From Hortaea werneckii (lineage: Eukaryota; Ascomycota; Dothideomycetes; Mycosphaerellales; Teratosphaeriaceae): a stretch of 62,219 nt of DNA. Positions 22,450 through 34,139 of this stretch are shown here, piece by piece. The translations under genes were made by a program, and so were the position numbers. How positions within the stretch are numbered: position 1 is the first letter of the stretch; every line of letters starts with the position of its first letter. A model generated the notes under the pieces. It had not been told where the DNA came from. It made no database searches and saw only the letters and a program-made list of their open reading frames with translations. The stretch lies in NCBI GenBank assembly GCA_037044905.1, contig JBAOKB010000016.1, positions 1-62,219 on the forward strand, read 5' to 3'.

Positions 22450-23132
22450 GTGGTGAAACGACAACTCAAAAACTAGGAGCAGATGAAAAACCACCAAGTA
22501 CAACCATGCTGCTAGCAAGGGCAAGCAAAAGGAAAGCACTCAAGCTCACTAGAAATAAGCGCTGTCTCTATGGTATCAGGTTGAAACGTAGACACGAAGT
22601 CACGGCGGCTACGCGAAGGTGATTGCCCAGGCGGCGCAGCAAGGATCTTGGCAGATCCTGTGCCGCACTCCACCGTCGGGTAGCATTGGCGGCTATAGTG
22701 GTGGGGATTCGCTTGGTCTGCGGGCGGCTGTACAAAAAACATAGCAAGCAGGCAGAGAGATGTATTACTTACCTATCGCAATGAGAATTGGCCAGTCCAC
22801 TTGTCAGCGTTTGGGGATTCTCAAGCCGATTGTGGACATGTCGGATGCGTCGGCACAAGCGGAAGAACGTTGCAGGAGCCGCTGACTTTCCGGCCCGTGA
22901 ACCTTGAGAGTGAACTCTGTTCTTGCAAGCAACTGCGGTGCCGGACTGTCTCTTCACCTCGAGATTACCCAGTGCCAGACGGTCTGCTCATGTTTCTTAT
23001 CTGTTCGACCACAACCGGATCACGATGCATCAATGGCGTGAGAGCGACTGATACGTTGGATGTATTATAGGAATGATCAAGATTCTGTACTGTACATGAA
23101 AAGGCATACAACTAATCGTGAAGTCTAAACTA
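22450..23132. other. Intergenic
   Basis: This is the promoter side of the GH47 gene and the 3' side of the protease-like gene, both on the minus strand. No gene or repeat was recognised. Confidence 0.5.
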
Positions 23133-24982
23133 CTACGCTGGTTTCTCGACCTTAGGTGACCGAGCCGTCGGCATCTCCACAGGCTCCGAGGCGAGCTCAT
23201 ATGGCCATTTGGCAGACTTTCGCACAGCTCCTAACTCGAAAGCCTGCCGCTGATGCGTAGGCATCTCGTTGATCTGCTCGGACATGGGCTCGATGTATCC
23301 TGGCGGCTGATGGTAGTCCCAAGCTTGTGAGTTGCTACTGCCATCATGGCCCCACGGATCTGCTTTGTTGTCGGTAGGCGCTATGCTGCTGTTTCCTGCA
23401 GGCCTACGCTGTTGCTTCCGCCGGAAGATGAAAAGGCACATGCCACCGAGCAGGGCAAGGAACAGCACACCACCAACGACGATCCCTGCTATTGTGCCAG
23501 TGCTGAGCGTCTGTGGCGACGCTTGCGGTGAAGGGATGCTGCTTGGCTCGGCAGTGCGACTTGCAACATCTGAGTCGGCATGTTTTGTGGTAGTGGGAGT
23601 AGCAGCACTACTACTGGACGTGCTCGAACCCGGTTTATTGGCCTCAGTGCAGTTCCCGCCAATGGGAACTATGTTCGTTTCTGTCGTTGCGTTCGCTTGC
23701 CAGAGGGTGAAGGTACCGGCTTCCAAGTCGACCATCAGATAGGCTGCCGAAAAGAATTGCATGCCTATGATCGGCATGTCATTGCTATTCTCCGCCTCTG
23801 TCGGGGACATGAGCACAAGAGGAGCAGAATTGTCGGTATGTACCTTCCCATCCGACCCAACAAATTGCTCACCAACTACAAGCACCTTGTTCGGCACTCT
23901 GAATGTGAGGCCTTCTGCCAAACCAACTGTGACGTCGCCGGGGAATCTGAGATTCTGTCAGCTTGCTCTATAAAGTGCGGTACGCGTGCATGGCTTACAT
24001 GTTACCGGACTGATACATGGGTGCAAACCAATACGCTCCAAGCGATCGATTGGTGAATTGTGTGTCCGTCAAGATCTCGAAGTTGTTATAAAAGGGGTCT
24101 GCTCGCAGGGAAGCAAGGAATGGCCAGTCTAGTTGCAAGCAGGCGACGAGTGAGGAAGGGTAGAGCATGTCCCCTCTAGACCCGTTCGGAAAGCCGAGAT
24201 CCATGCTCGTAATGGTTATATACATGCCGGATGGGCATGCCAAGGACCACGGCAAGATGTTGGAGGTTATATTGGGTCCTGTAGTCTTCGCTGCATCATA
24301 TCCGCCAAGTATGAGCTGACCGTCCATCGCAACATTCTCCGAAGTACTGTCGATGCCCCACCAATAAGAATAGGAACGCGAAGGGATCTCCTCTCTCTGT
24401 TTGAGAATGGATAGAAGCGTAGAATTCCGTCCGAGGCCGATGTTCGCTTGAGTGTCGGTGCGACCGCCAACGTCAAGGCCCGGCATCCCAATGGGATATC
24501 TGTCGAGTGTTGTGTTTCCAATCGTAACATCATCTTGTGCGAATTCATTGTACCATACGTGCGTGGCTGCCCGACGGGCTGTGTCGTCTACATTGCCGCC
24601 AGCCTCGTACACATCCAGCCCTCCCCTGGCAGACGAAGAAGCTCCTGGATCATACAAGCCACCACGCTGTGTCAGACACTGGGCGATCGTGGTGTTCTCG
24701 AAACAGAGCGGTGCGCTGGTGTTGTACACCTGACCGAAGCACTTGATCAGCTGGGCGACTTTCAATCAGATCGTTTGCACACACCCATGTGTTGTTGAGA
24801 AAGTTTTGAGGTAGGAACGATATGTTTTGCGCGGGAGTCCCTAATGATCCCAGTATGCCGCGTTTGCTGCCGCCATTTGAGAGCTTGATATCGGTGATAT
24901 TCAAAGTGAGAGGCGAAGGTCCAGTGCAAGTCCCCTGGGCCTCAGGTACCAGAGAGTATAGCAAAAGGAGAAGCTCAAACAT
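23133..24982 (-). CDS. Membrane-anchored aspartic-protease-like protein, catalytic motifs missing
   Basis: Three exons are proposed: 24982-24785, 24741-23999 and 23946-23133, with introns 24784-24742 (GTGTGT...CAAG, 43 nt, the less certain one) and 23998-23947 (GTAAGC...TCAG). The product is about 584 residues. A signal peptide (MFELLLLLYSLVPEAQG) leads into a pepsin-like ectodomain: GTPAQNISFLPQNFLNNTW where active enzymes have DTGS, then GQLILGGYDAAK and PIIGMQFFSAAYLMVDLEAG, which matches the late pepsin ILG-x-FL-x-x-Y block. No second DTG/DSG is seen. After a Ser/Thr-rich stalk come one transmembrane helix (~410-435, IAGIVVGGVLFLALLGGMCLF) and an ~100-residue cytoplasmic tail. This suggests a surface or vacuolar pseudoprotease with a binding, sensing or wall role. 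Confidence 0.78.
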
Positions 24983-26074
24983 TGCAAAGACATGCAGAAG
25001 ATGAGAAGTTAATACAGTCAGTAAGCATGTCGGGAGAGGACTACCAGCCCAAGGATCCAATCTGCGTCGTATGTCTAGAAGTTCCCATCATTTGCCGTAA
25101 GATAGTTGAAAGGCAAATCCCACGGATGCTTATTGGAAGGCAATGTCAGTATTGCTGCAGCGCGGCTAGAGTACCAATGGTGAATCCCGAGGGACGACAA
25201 CGCCTAAGCGAGGCCGAGATTGATATACCTTGCATGAGCACGTTGTCATGGCCCCAAGAGTGAAGACGAAATTAGATGCCAACCAGCATGTGCGTTATTA
25301 GCATTCAGGGACGAATGAGAAGGGATGTTCGAGTGGAAATTGGTCTTATCGCGTCCTGCTCAACCGCGTCTATTCAGTATGCGGAGTGATTCCAGAACTG
25401 TGCCACTCACGTGCGTTGGCGTCAGCGCGTAGCAGCGTTGATGAGTACCATCACAACGCGGCGCGGTCTTGGAATCCATCGGGACTTGGACTAAAATTCT
25501 TTGAGGTGTTGTCCCCTTGTGACATTGCAATGATCCGTCTGCCTTGTGTCTCACTGATGAAAGCGAATGCAGGTCTACATTGATTCTGGAAAGCTCGTCG
25601 CTTAGAGAAAGCGTCCTCATGATGTGATTGAGTCTAACATCCCTTTCTCTTCAACTTTTCAAGAGAGAGAGAGAGAGAAGTCTTCTGGGCACTAATAGTG
25701 AGCATGTAGCCCTACCGAGGACTGTGAGCAGGCAGAAGAAGTACAGGGATGAAATTGTAAGCGGAGCAACGATGCAGGACGCAGGTGGAGAGTCGAGTTG
25801 TGCGTTTGCCCGAGGCGAGCTTTGCGGCCAACTTCCGCTGTGCCGTAAAGATCACATATCCCCAACCTCGCCTCGCTCGCCTGGCAAATATACTCCCAGC
25901 GCTTCATGAAACCTGTAGCACGCCATTCTCGAGAACAATTAGGCGCTGTGTGGTAATGTTGAGTTGCCTTAGCGAGCTGCCTAACAGCATTTCTGCCCTG
26001 CCCGCTTCCTTTTTCTCTGCACGTTCGTTCGCTGTGAAATCACAACAGTACTGGCTCTTCGCTATTTCTTCTCA
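24983..26074. other. Divergent intergenic region
   Basis: This separates the protease-like gene (minus) from the GT32 gene (plus). No gene is supported. A short GA dinucleotide tract lies at about 25665-25678. Confidence 0.5.
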
Positions 26075-27033
26075 ATGCACACTCGTCTAGTTGTCTTCAG
26101 TACTCTTGCTGCTATATCTCTGTACCTCTGTTACCGTCAGGGGCTCTGGAACAAATCGGAACGTGCATGGAACATAGAAGCAGCTCCAAGCTTACCTCAA
26201 AAACTATGGCAGACATGGAAGACGCCGCCTCACGGATTGAAGGACGAGCTGATCAAGCTCTCCAAAAGCTGGATCGGTGTGAACCCAGAATACCGCTACG
26301 AGCTTTTGACCGATAACGCCTCAGTGACTTATGTTCGAGAACGATTTGACCACCGTCAGGACATTATCGAAGTGTTTGAGCAGACCACAGACCGGGTTCT
26401 ACGAGCAGATCTCACCAGGTATCTCACTCTTCTCGGCGACGGCGGAGTCTACACAGACATAGACACAGACTGTTCCAAGCCCATCCGGGAATGGACTCCC
26501 CCAGAGCTTCACGGCCACGTGGGACTGGTTTTGGGTGTTGAGTATGATTCCCAAGGCGGAGAAATTCGGAAAGACTTCAATCTACCTGTCCAGCTTTGCC
26601 AGTGGACCATAATGGCTGCACCTGGCCATCAAGTCCTTCAGAATGTTGTCGAAACAGTTGTCTCAAAGCTTTCTGCCGATCAGGTGAATCTGGAGAGTAT
26701 ACCATCTCATGATTTGCAATACGTGCTCGAGACAACCGGCCCGAGGGTAAGCACCTCTTGCCTGCCTACGTTAGCATACTAACTCTCGATGGACAGATGT
26801 TTACCGTTGCAGTCCTTGAAAGCCTAACCTCTCAGCTGGGCAGGACTGTCACGTACGAAGAAATTTCAAATCTTACCGCCCCGAAACTGATCGGTGACAC
26901 ATTGATACTCCCCATCAGTGCATTTGGTTCCGGCCAGGATCACTCGGGAAGCAAGCCTTGGGGTAACGACGAACAGCTGATGTCACATCACTATTTCGGG
27001 TTCAAAGGCTGGAAGCTTGAACACCATCGCTGA
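26075..27033 (+). CDS. OCH1-like alpha-1,6-mannosyltransferase (GT32)
   Basis: Two exons, 26075-26746 and 26797-27033, flank intron 26747-26796 (GTAAGC, branch TACTAAC, ACAG, 50 nt). The product is about 302 residues. An N-terminal membrane span (residues ~4-20, RLVVFSTLAAISLYLCY) fits a Golgi type II anchor. The catalytic core shows LPQKLWQTWKT, then RADLTRYLTLLGDGGVYTDIDTD with the metal-binding DxD carboxylates at residues 128, 130 and 132, and after the splice HHYFGFKGWK, which recalls the His/Trp-containing end of OCH1 proteins. GT32 mannosyltransferases start or extend N-linked outer chains in the Golgi from GDP-mannose. The protein is shorter than yeast Och1 (480 residues), as many filamentous-fungal paralogues are, so it may not be the main Och1. 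Confidence 0.88.
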
Positions 27034-27228
27034 AGTCCATGGCAGGAATCGATGTCTGTCGAATATGACTGCGAGATACACTTCATATTAAGACACACGG
27101 CTTGCAATCTCTTGAAGCAAAGCTCGATTCCTCAGCGTAAATCGTGTTCCCGCATGGACTACTTAAGCCCGTGCCTTTTGAATGTGATCAATCGCTTGCA
27201 GCACTAATGGTTATTAGTACGATATTCT

Positions 27229-28683
27229 CTATTGGGTAATGGAACTCTTACAGTATTCAACAAAAACCTTTGGGTTCTCAGTTGCAGGAAAGTGACCGAG
27301 GCCTTGCATGGCCTGATGTTTGGCGCCTGGTATCTTATCGCACGTCGCTTGGCTCATGGCTGGAGTGTTGCTCCAGTCATACTCTCCCGTCAGCATATAC
27401 ACCGGGCACTTCTTCGTGTCGATACTGCTCATCCTGCTACGGCCGTCCCATCCTGATAAATTGATCAGTCACCCGCGAGGCAGATCAATAGGCCGGACTG
27501 TGAGCTTCTGATGCTTACCTCCGAAGTAGAAGTCCAAATCCCCGTGGAAGATGCCGTAGGCCTGAGCAGAATACAAGTGCCAAAGTAACTGTCGATTCTT
27601 GAGAGGTGCTGTGGGAGAGGTCATTCCGTAGACCCATTCGGGGTTAAAGAGCGATTGGTTGACATATGGCGAGCGATCGTGCCACTGCCTCTCCATGTTG
27701 AGATAGTCGCTGCCTTGTAAAGGAATAGTCCCTCCTGCCCCGACTTCGTCAGCCCGCGCAGCGATGGCTAGGCAAACCTGTCCAGCCATCGATGCGCCAC
27801 AGACGATAGGCTTGACCAGCCCAAGCTTCTTGATGAAGGCAGCGATACAGCCCACGTAGGCATCTTCGGTGTTGGTGTGCACACCAGGCCAGTATGTCTC
27901 GTAGGGGAAAGACCTCCCATGCGCTGGTAAGTCCATAGCGTACATATCACAGGCCTTCAACATACGCTCGTCGTTCATCACGCCATGATATTGTCTCCCG
28001 TCGCTTCCAGCAGTATGAAGGAACACAATCGGTTGCTGACCGCTTCCGGATTGCTCATAGAAAACCTTGCATTTACCCCATATTGGCGACCTGATGTATA
28101 CGTATCGACCAACGATATGGTCGATGTCGACATCAGGCTCCTCATCAGCGGGCGTTGGTCCAACTAAAGAATCATGTAAAAGCTCCAGAACACGTCGCCA
28201 GACGTGCGTCCACTGCGCAAAGGCGGTCTGGTCGCCTTGGATCTCAATACCTTTCTGCTTGATATTCATACCGAACATGCCTGTAGCGTTATCAGTATCT
28301 TGCTCGACAAGCTTTCTAAATTGGCGGCGAATACCCCAGTATGACTGATAAGGGGCCACTGGCGTCTCACGAAAGAACTCCTGCCATTGCTCTGGCAAAG
28401 CAGACAAAACGAACAAGCCGCCTTTTGCGTCACCCATACCAATCTCCGCTTTGCCGTTCGTCACTGTGACTAAGATGGCGTTGTTTGAGCCCGCGCTCTT
28501 GATACCAAACGTCGCTGGAGCTACGATTGCATTGCTCGTTGTAAAAGCTTTAAGCTGGTCGTCGGTCTTTGCATCGGCGTTGGCCTTTGGTATAGCATCT
28601 TGAAGCTTTGCCGGTAGGTCTGTCCAGGGATCTACCAAACCAATGAGCACGTTTCTAGCTTTTGAGCACGCTCTACGTTGCAT
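27229..28683 (-). CDS. Alpha/beta hydrolase with N-terminal SCP2-like region
   Basis: Two exons, 28683-27519 and 27452-27229, are separated by intron 27518-27453 (GTAAGC...ATCAG), giving about 462 residues. Residues ~1-165 resemble a sterol-carrier-like module (ATFGIKSAGSNNAILVTVTNGKAEIGMGDAKGG, later PYQSYWGIRRQF). The rest is an alpha/beta hydrolase: strand PIVFLHTAGSDGRQY, DLPAHGRS, nucleophile elbow GASMAG with Ser298, an acid candidate in LTGEYDWSNTP and the catalytic His in GLGHFPATENP. The second exon supplies the acid and His, which confirms the splice. It is likely an esterase or C-C hydrolase on a hydrophobic substrate, but the substrate is unknown. The start ATG follows a stop in the open frame; the N terminus could be extended by an upstream exon. 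Confidence 0.8.
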
Positions 28684-29289
28684 TCATACGAAATGAAGAG
28701 TGGGTTCGGGAGTTGTTATCCATGCCGGGCGTTCGCTGAGACTTGCAAAACTCCCGTTTAGAGAAAAGACAGAATGGATGCTCTTTCCAAAGTCGGCTTC
28801 AAAATCAATCCCACGATTTGTACGCGCCATACTGTTATATATTTCACACTGTATATCCCTGGGCTCACGTTGGCGAGCGGGCCTAAACATCATCTCGCAT
28901 TTCGGGCCAGCATCTGCGGAGAAGCTGCAAACTGTACTGACTTGTGGTACCCATCCATCTACCAATGGCAAGGTGGAGCGTGACCCGGACGGCCGTTGGT
29001 ATTGCCACACAGGTGGTTGTTATAAGCACCGTTTCGGCCATGACTGTTATTTCCGACGGGTGCGCAATCACGTGAACGGGCGGGGTCACCCCGCTTCACT
29101 GACGGCAATCGATTATAAACTCAAGCTCACTTGAGCCCATTGTTGACGTCGGCCAGTCACAGTGCTCTGGGATGAAAGTATTGCTGTAATTCGGCAGGTT
29201 GATCCCCACAGCTCGAGTAGGCGAGAGCACTTCATAAAGAAATCAAGGGACGCCTCGATAGTACAGCATCCTTAGAAACAACAGCAAAG
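28684..29289. other. Divergent promoter region
   Basis: This region lies between the alpha/beta hydrolase (minus) and the aldehyde dehydrogenase (plus). Promoters of both are expected. No gene or repeat was recognised. Confidence 0.5.
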
Positions 29290-30850
29290 ATGGCACTCAA
29301 TCTTCCGTTTCAGGTAATTTGATGCTCAATAAGGAGATCCCACAGACTCTCAAGGCTAAGACGGCAACCAGATGAACAACCCCGCCTTATTCCGCGACCA
29401 AGCCCTAGTCAACGGACAATGGGTTGAAGCGAAATCCGGGAAACGCTTCGACGTCTACGACCCAGGCAGCGGTAAAGTCTGGGCAACAGCTCCAGACTGC
29501 GATGTCAACGACACCGATGCGGCGGTCAAAGCCGCCCATACCGCGTTCGAAACATTCAAGAAAGTCAATCCGCGTACTCGTGCCCAATGCTTGCTCAAAT
29601 GGGATCAGCTCATCCGCGAAAACCGGGACGATCTGGCGAAAATCGTGACTTATGAGACCGGCAAGCCGATCGCTGAAAGTCAGGGCGAGCTGGATTATGC
29701 TTTGGGTTTTACGTGGTGGTTCGCAGGCGAAGCCGAGCGAGTTCAAGGAACTGTACAGACGCCTTCGGCCCCTGGACGGAGAGTGTTTACAGTGAAGCAG
29801 CCAATTGGTGTCGCTGTGGCGCTTGTGCCCTGGAACTTCCCTATTGCGATGATCCTCAGGAAGGCAGGTGCGGCTTTGGCGGCCGGGTGCACGATGATTG
29901 TCAAGCCGAGTCCGGAGACGCCATTCTCCGTGCTAGCACTGGCTCATTTGGCACACGAAGCTGGGTTTGCGCAGGGCGTGTTTTCGGTGCTGCCGACTTC
30001 TCTGGATAACACGCCGGCCCTCTCCGAGAGCCTGTGCAGACATCCCCTCGTTAAGAAGGTCACCTTCACTGGCTCGACTCGAGTTGGGAAGCTCGTGGCC
30101 AAAATCTGCTCTGATGGGTTGAAGAAGTGTACCCTGGAGCTAGGTGGCAATTGCCCATTCCTCGTTTTCGACGATGCCGATCTCGACCAGGCTGCAACTG
30201 CATTGATGGCACTGAAATGGCGACACGCTGGCCAAGCGTGCATCACGGCCAATCGAGTGTACGTCCAGAAAGGAGTCTATGACAAGTTTGCTCAAATCCT
30301 TGCGGAAAAGACAAAGGCGCTTGTTGTAGGTCATGGGTCAGAGAAAACGACCACGATGGGGCCTGTCACTACCCCTCGCAGCTTGGACAAGGCAGAAGCC
30401 CAGGTTGCGGATGCCAAGAAGAACGGGGGCCAGGTCGTCTTGGGTGGCAGCAAGCTGCATGGTCAAGAGAAGTACCCAGGCTACTTCTTTGAACCGACAC
30501 TCATCACCGGCGCCAAAGATTCCATGCTGATCGCGCGAGAAGAGACTTTCGCGCCAGTCATGGCACTTTTTCAATTTGACACCGAGGAGGAGTGCGTCAA
30601 GTTAGCAAACGACACGTCCATGGGTTTGGCTTCTTATTTCTTCACCAAGAATGTGGACAGGACGTGGCGCCTCCTGGAGAATCTCGAGGCCGGCATGATT
30701 GGTATGAACACTGGCAATACTTCAGCTGCAGAGAGCCCGTTCGGTGGCATCAAGGAGTCAGGTTACGGCAAGGAGAGCGGGAAAGATGTTGCGGTGGCAG
30801 AGTATCTTATAACGAAAACAGGTACTCTTACCTTGGCGGACCACTATTAG
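29290..30850 (+). CDS. UGA2: Succinate-semialdehyde dehydrogenase
   Basis: The main exon, 29372-30850, codes for 492 residues from an ATG. A mini-exon at 29290-29313 (MALNLPFQ) followed by intron 29314-29371 (GTAATT...CCAG, branch near GGCTAAG) joins in phase 0 and gives 500 residues, which I prefer because fungal homologues have a few residues before the NPALFRDQALVNGQW block. Aldehyde dehydrogenase motifs are complete: VPWNFPIAMILRKAGAALAAG for NAD(P) binding, FTGSTRVGK, LELGGN with catalytic Glu256, GQACITANR with catalytic Cys290 (numbered from 29372), EETFAPVM and SPFGGIKESGYGKE. The enzyme oxidises succinate semialdehyde to succinate in the GABA shunt. Closest family by motif is SSADH; another NADP-dependent aldehyde dehydrogenase is possible. 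Confidence 0.92.
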
Positions 30851-31578
30851 CCGCAGAGGGCTGCTCTATGACTGTAGGATAATCTACCTAGGTAATCACC
30901 AAAGCGCAATTCTCCCGAGGTCAACCCTCACCTAGCATGCCTAGATACTTTTCCCATTCTGATTACGGTCTGAGGTGTCCTAGGTCAGCGGCGGCATCGC
31001 GAAAACGGGTTACCCACGGGCTGGACCCTGGTAAATGGATGCAGGTGCGCGAGCAATGGCGACGGTTGGCGAGGTGGGACAAAGCGACGGTCTTCGAACG
31101 GGTTAGTCAGCATTGGGTGCCTCGGAGCCGAGTCCACATCATGCAACCTGAGGTGGAATGGTCAATAGAAACGTCACAAGCTCGCCTACCAACATCGAGC
31201 CCCAATCCTTCCTCGCTCACTGTATCACGCGCCCAAACGACGCATAGCGCCCTTCACCGCCTGTTGGACTCGCAGACGGTGTGACGACCATCTTGTATAA
31301 CCAACACTGGTATAGTAGACTGTGCCCCGACACCGCCCACTCTGGCTCGACAGCGAAGCGGGTCCCCTTCTCGTCCGCGGTGGGGAGGAAAGGTGTCGTC
31401 TGCTGGTGGGACTAGATCAAGAAGCTCCTTCCGTTCCTACATCCTCTACATCCTCTGTGCCGTAGCCATCGTGGCTTCATTCGTTGCTCTCCCTCGGATT
31501 CGCGCCTTCGTCGCTCAACTCGCGTTTCCTAGAACACCTTTCAGCTTCACGACCACGAGACCAGTCACTTCTTCCACA
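30851..31578. other. Intergenic and 5' leader of the M3 oligopeptidase
   Basis: The second half (31318-31578) is open in the frame of the downstream peptidase but has no ATG. It codes for a basic, then hydrophobic sequence that looks like an N-terminal extension (see findings). The first half has no recognisable content. Confidence 0.4.
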
Positions 31579-33732
31579 ATGGTAGCGGACAAGTATCGGA
31601 AGCCGCCTCAGGCACCGCCGCTCTTCACCCATACGCCAGACTCGCTGGTGAGCGATACGAAGCGGTTGATCGCCGATAGCAAGGCGTTGCAAGACAAGAT
31701 AGTGGGGGGTGTAACACCGGAGAATGCAGACTTCAAGAATGTCCTGCTGCCATTTGCGCGAGATGATAACAACATGTCGTTAGAGTCGCACATCATTGGC
31801 TTTTACCAGGCAGTCTCGACAGACGCTAAGCTGAGAGATGCCTCGACCGAAGCGGAGAAGCTCATGGACGACTTTGCCATTGAGGCGTCTATGCGCGAGG
31901 ACATTTTCAAGCTGGTCGATGCGACATTCAAAAAGCAAAAGGATGACCCCAGTCTTGACAACGAAAGCCGGAGACTGCTCGAGAAAGATCACAAGGGTTA
32001 CATCAGAATGGGTCTCGGCATCCCGGCAGGCGAGCAGAGAGATCGATTCAAAGCGATCAAGAAGCGGCTGTCTGAGCTCAGCATTACTTTCCAGAAGAAC
32101 CTCAATGAAGAGCAAGGTGGTCTCTGGTTCACGCCACAAGAGTTGGACGGAGTGCCCGAAGACGTGACCAGCGGGCTGAAGAAAGGCGAAAAGGGTACAG
32201 AGAATGGGGGCAAACTCTGGTTGACATTCAAGTACCCTGATCTATTCCCGACGCAAAAGTACTGCAAAAATGCAGAGACTAGGCAAAAGGTCTTCATGGC
32301 GAACGAGAACAAGTGCAACCAGAATGTGAAGCTATTCAAGGAAGCCATCGTGCTTCGCGATGAGGCTGCTCGGATTCTTGGTTACCCCGACCACGCCACT
32401 TTTCGGATTGAGGACAAAATGGCAAAGACGCCGAAGACCGTCGACGATTTCCTTGGCGACCTGCGGAAGCGATTGGCTCCTGGTGGCCTCAAGGAGATCG
32501 AGAAACTCAAGGAGCTGAAGAAGTCAGAGACTGGCGATGCTGACAGATACTTTCTCTGGGACCACCGTTTCTACGACACTCTCATGCTCGAACGCGACTA
32601 TCAGCTCGATCAGAATCGGATCGCGGAATACTTCCCACTTCAGACTTCCATTGAGGGAATGCTTAACATCTTTGAGCAACTGTTTGGCCTTGTGTTCGTT
32701 GAGTTGAAGGGCAAGGACCGCGACGCTATTTCCGAGACTGGAAAGGGTGAGGACATCGTTTGGCATCCTGAGGTGCATGTATACTCCGTCTGGGACGATC
32801 AGAGCGAAGGGGATGGCTTCGTCGGATACCTCTACCTTGACTTGCATCCTCGAGATGGCAAGTACGGCCACGCCGCAAACTTCAATCTTCAGCCAGGCTT
32901 TATCACTGAGAACGGTACACGCCGCTACCCAGCAACAGCGCTGGTATGCAACTTCAGCAAGCCGACGCCAAAGAAGCCATCCCTCCTCAAGCACGATGAG
33001 GTCGTCACGCTGTTCCACGAGCTCGGACACGGTATCCACGATCTCGTATCCAAGACAATCTATAGCCGCTTCCACGGCACATCCACTGTCCGCGACTTCG
33101 TTGAAGCGCCATCGCAAATGCTGGAGAACTGGTGCTGGACTCCTAGCCAGATCAAGTCCCTGAGCAAGCACTGGTCTTACCTCACGCCTGAGTACAAGCA
33201 AGCGTGGGAAGCTAGCGCCAAGGATGGCAGTCAGCAGCCCCCGGAGAGCATCCCTGATGATCTGATCCAGTCAATCGTCAGCACGCGACACGTCAACGAT
33301 GCGCTGTTCAACCTGCGCCAGCTTCACTTCGGCATCTTCGACATGACCGTCCACGAGGCATCCTCTCATGCGGCAATTGAAAAGCTCGACGCTTCAACAA
33401 CCTACAACTCCCTTCGCCACGAGATCAGCAAATTAGATGGACCGGAAGCGCTCGGCAACGGTTACGACTGGGGAAATGGCCAAGCGACTTTCGGACACCT
33501 GATCGGTGGTTACGATGCCGGATACTATGGCTACCTTTCCAGTCAGGTCTACAGTACGGATATGTTCTATAGCGTGTTCAAGAAGGATCCGATGAATGGC
33601 AAGGAGGGCAGACGGTATAGACATACGGTGCTCGAGAAGGGCGGCAGTCAGGATGAAATGGAGACCTTGAAGGAGTTCCTGGGTCGGGAGCCGAGTACGG
33701 AGGCCTTTTACAAGGAGCTTGGGGTCGCGTAG
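31579..33732 (+). CDS. PRD1: M3 metallopeptidase, saccharolysin/thimet oligopeptidase type
   Basis: From the first ATG (31579) the product is 717 residues, close to yeast Prd1 (712). The zinc motif HELGH sits at residues 480-484 in FHELGHGIHDL, with the family's FVEAPSQMLENWCW helix about 30 residues later supplying the third zinc ligand. The protein is mostly helical, with GYDAGYYGYLSSQVYSTDMF near the C terminus as in thimet and neurolysin enzymes. It cuts short peptides in the cytosol and possibly in mitochondria. The frame stays open for 87 codons upstream without an ATG and encodes a hydrophobic stretch YILYILCAVAIVASFVALP, so a longer form made by an upstream exon or non-AUG start is possible. 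Confidence 0.92.
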   Translation: MVADKYRKPPQAPPLFTHTPDSLVSDTKRLIADSKALQDKIVGGVTPENADFKNVLLPFARDDNNMSLESHIIGFYQAVSTDAKLRDASTEAEKLMDDFAIEASMREDIFKLVDATFKKQKDDPSLDNESRRLLEKDHKGYIRMGLGIPAGEQRDRFKAIKKRLSELSITFQKNLNEEQGGLWFTPQELDGVPEDVTSGLKKGEKGTENGGKLWLTFKYPDLFPTQKYCKNAETRQKVFMANENKCNQNVKLFKEAIVLRDEAARILGYPDHATFRIEDKMAKTPKTVDDFLGDLRKRLAPGGLKEIEKLKELKKSETGDADRYFLWDHRFYDTLMLERDYQLDQNRIAEYFPLQTSIEGMLNIFEQLFGLVFVELKGKDRDAISETGKGEDIVWHPEVHVYSVWDDQSEGDGFVGYLYLDLHPRDGKYGHAANFNLQPGFITENGTRRYPATALVCNFSKPTPKKPSLLKHDEVVTLFHELGHGIHDLVSKTIYSRFHGTSTVRDFVEAPSQMLENWCWTPSQIKSLSKHWSYLTPEYKQAWEASAKDGSQQPPESIPDDLIQSIVSTRHVNDALFNLRQLHFGIFDMTVHEASSHAAIEKLDASTTYNSLRHEISKLDGPEALGNGYDWGNGQATFGHLIGGYDAGYYGYLSSQVYSTDMFYSVFKKDPMNGKEGRRYRHTVLEKGGSQDEMETLKEFLGREPSTEAFYKELGVA

Positions 33733-34139
33733 ACATAGATACCGCCCTAATGTGTAAGGTGATGAGGATTTTGGAGTGGCTATTTGTACGCAGTTTCGAT
33801 CATGTCTTGTAGAATTGGGCTACCACTCGGCCTTTCCCATGATAATTTATCATTGCAAGCGTTCTCTTGCTGTAAATCATGCCTCTCAACCGTCGTGCAT
33901 AAATCACAATAGACGCTTCCAGAAAGGCGGCAGGCAATGCAAACGCCTGCGCTTAGTAATTGCCAAATCCGGCTGCATGCACGTGCACAGCCCCACTTAC
34001 CACACACATGGACCCCTCGCCCTTCACTTCGCCCTTTTACCTTCTGCCAGTTCCATCTACCACAACAAAATCAAGATAAGAACCAAGAAAGAACCAAAAA
34101 AAAAATTTATCCCCCCCCCACGCACTCTCTCCCCATCCT
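33733..34139. other. Intergenic and leader of the CHIP-like gene
   Basis: This holds a 3' UTR and promoter. The last 70 bases are rich in A and C runs, as is common before fungal start codons. No gene is seen. Confidence 0.5.

Noticed and set aside
24742..24784. Reading the protease-like gene without its first intron
   Set aside because: Without the splice the signal-peptide exon runs into an unrelated tail and the main exon has no secretion signal; splicing joins them in frame.
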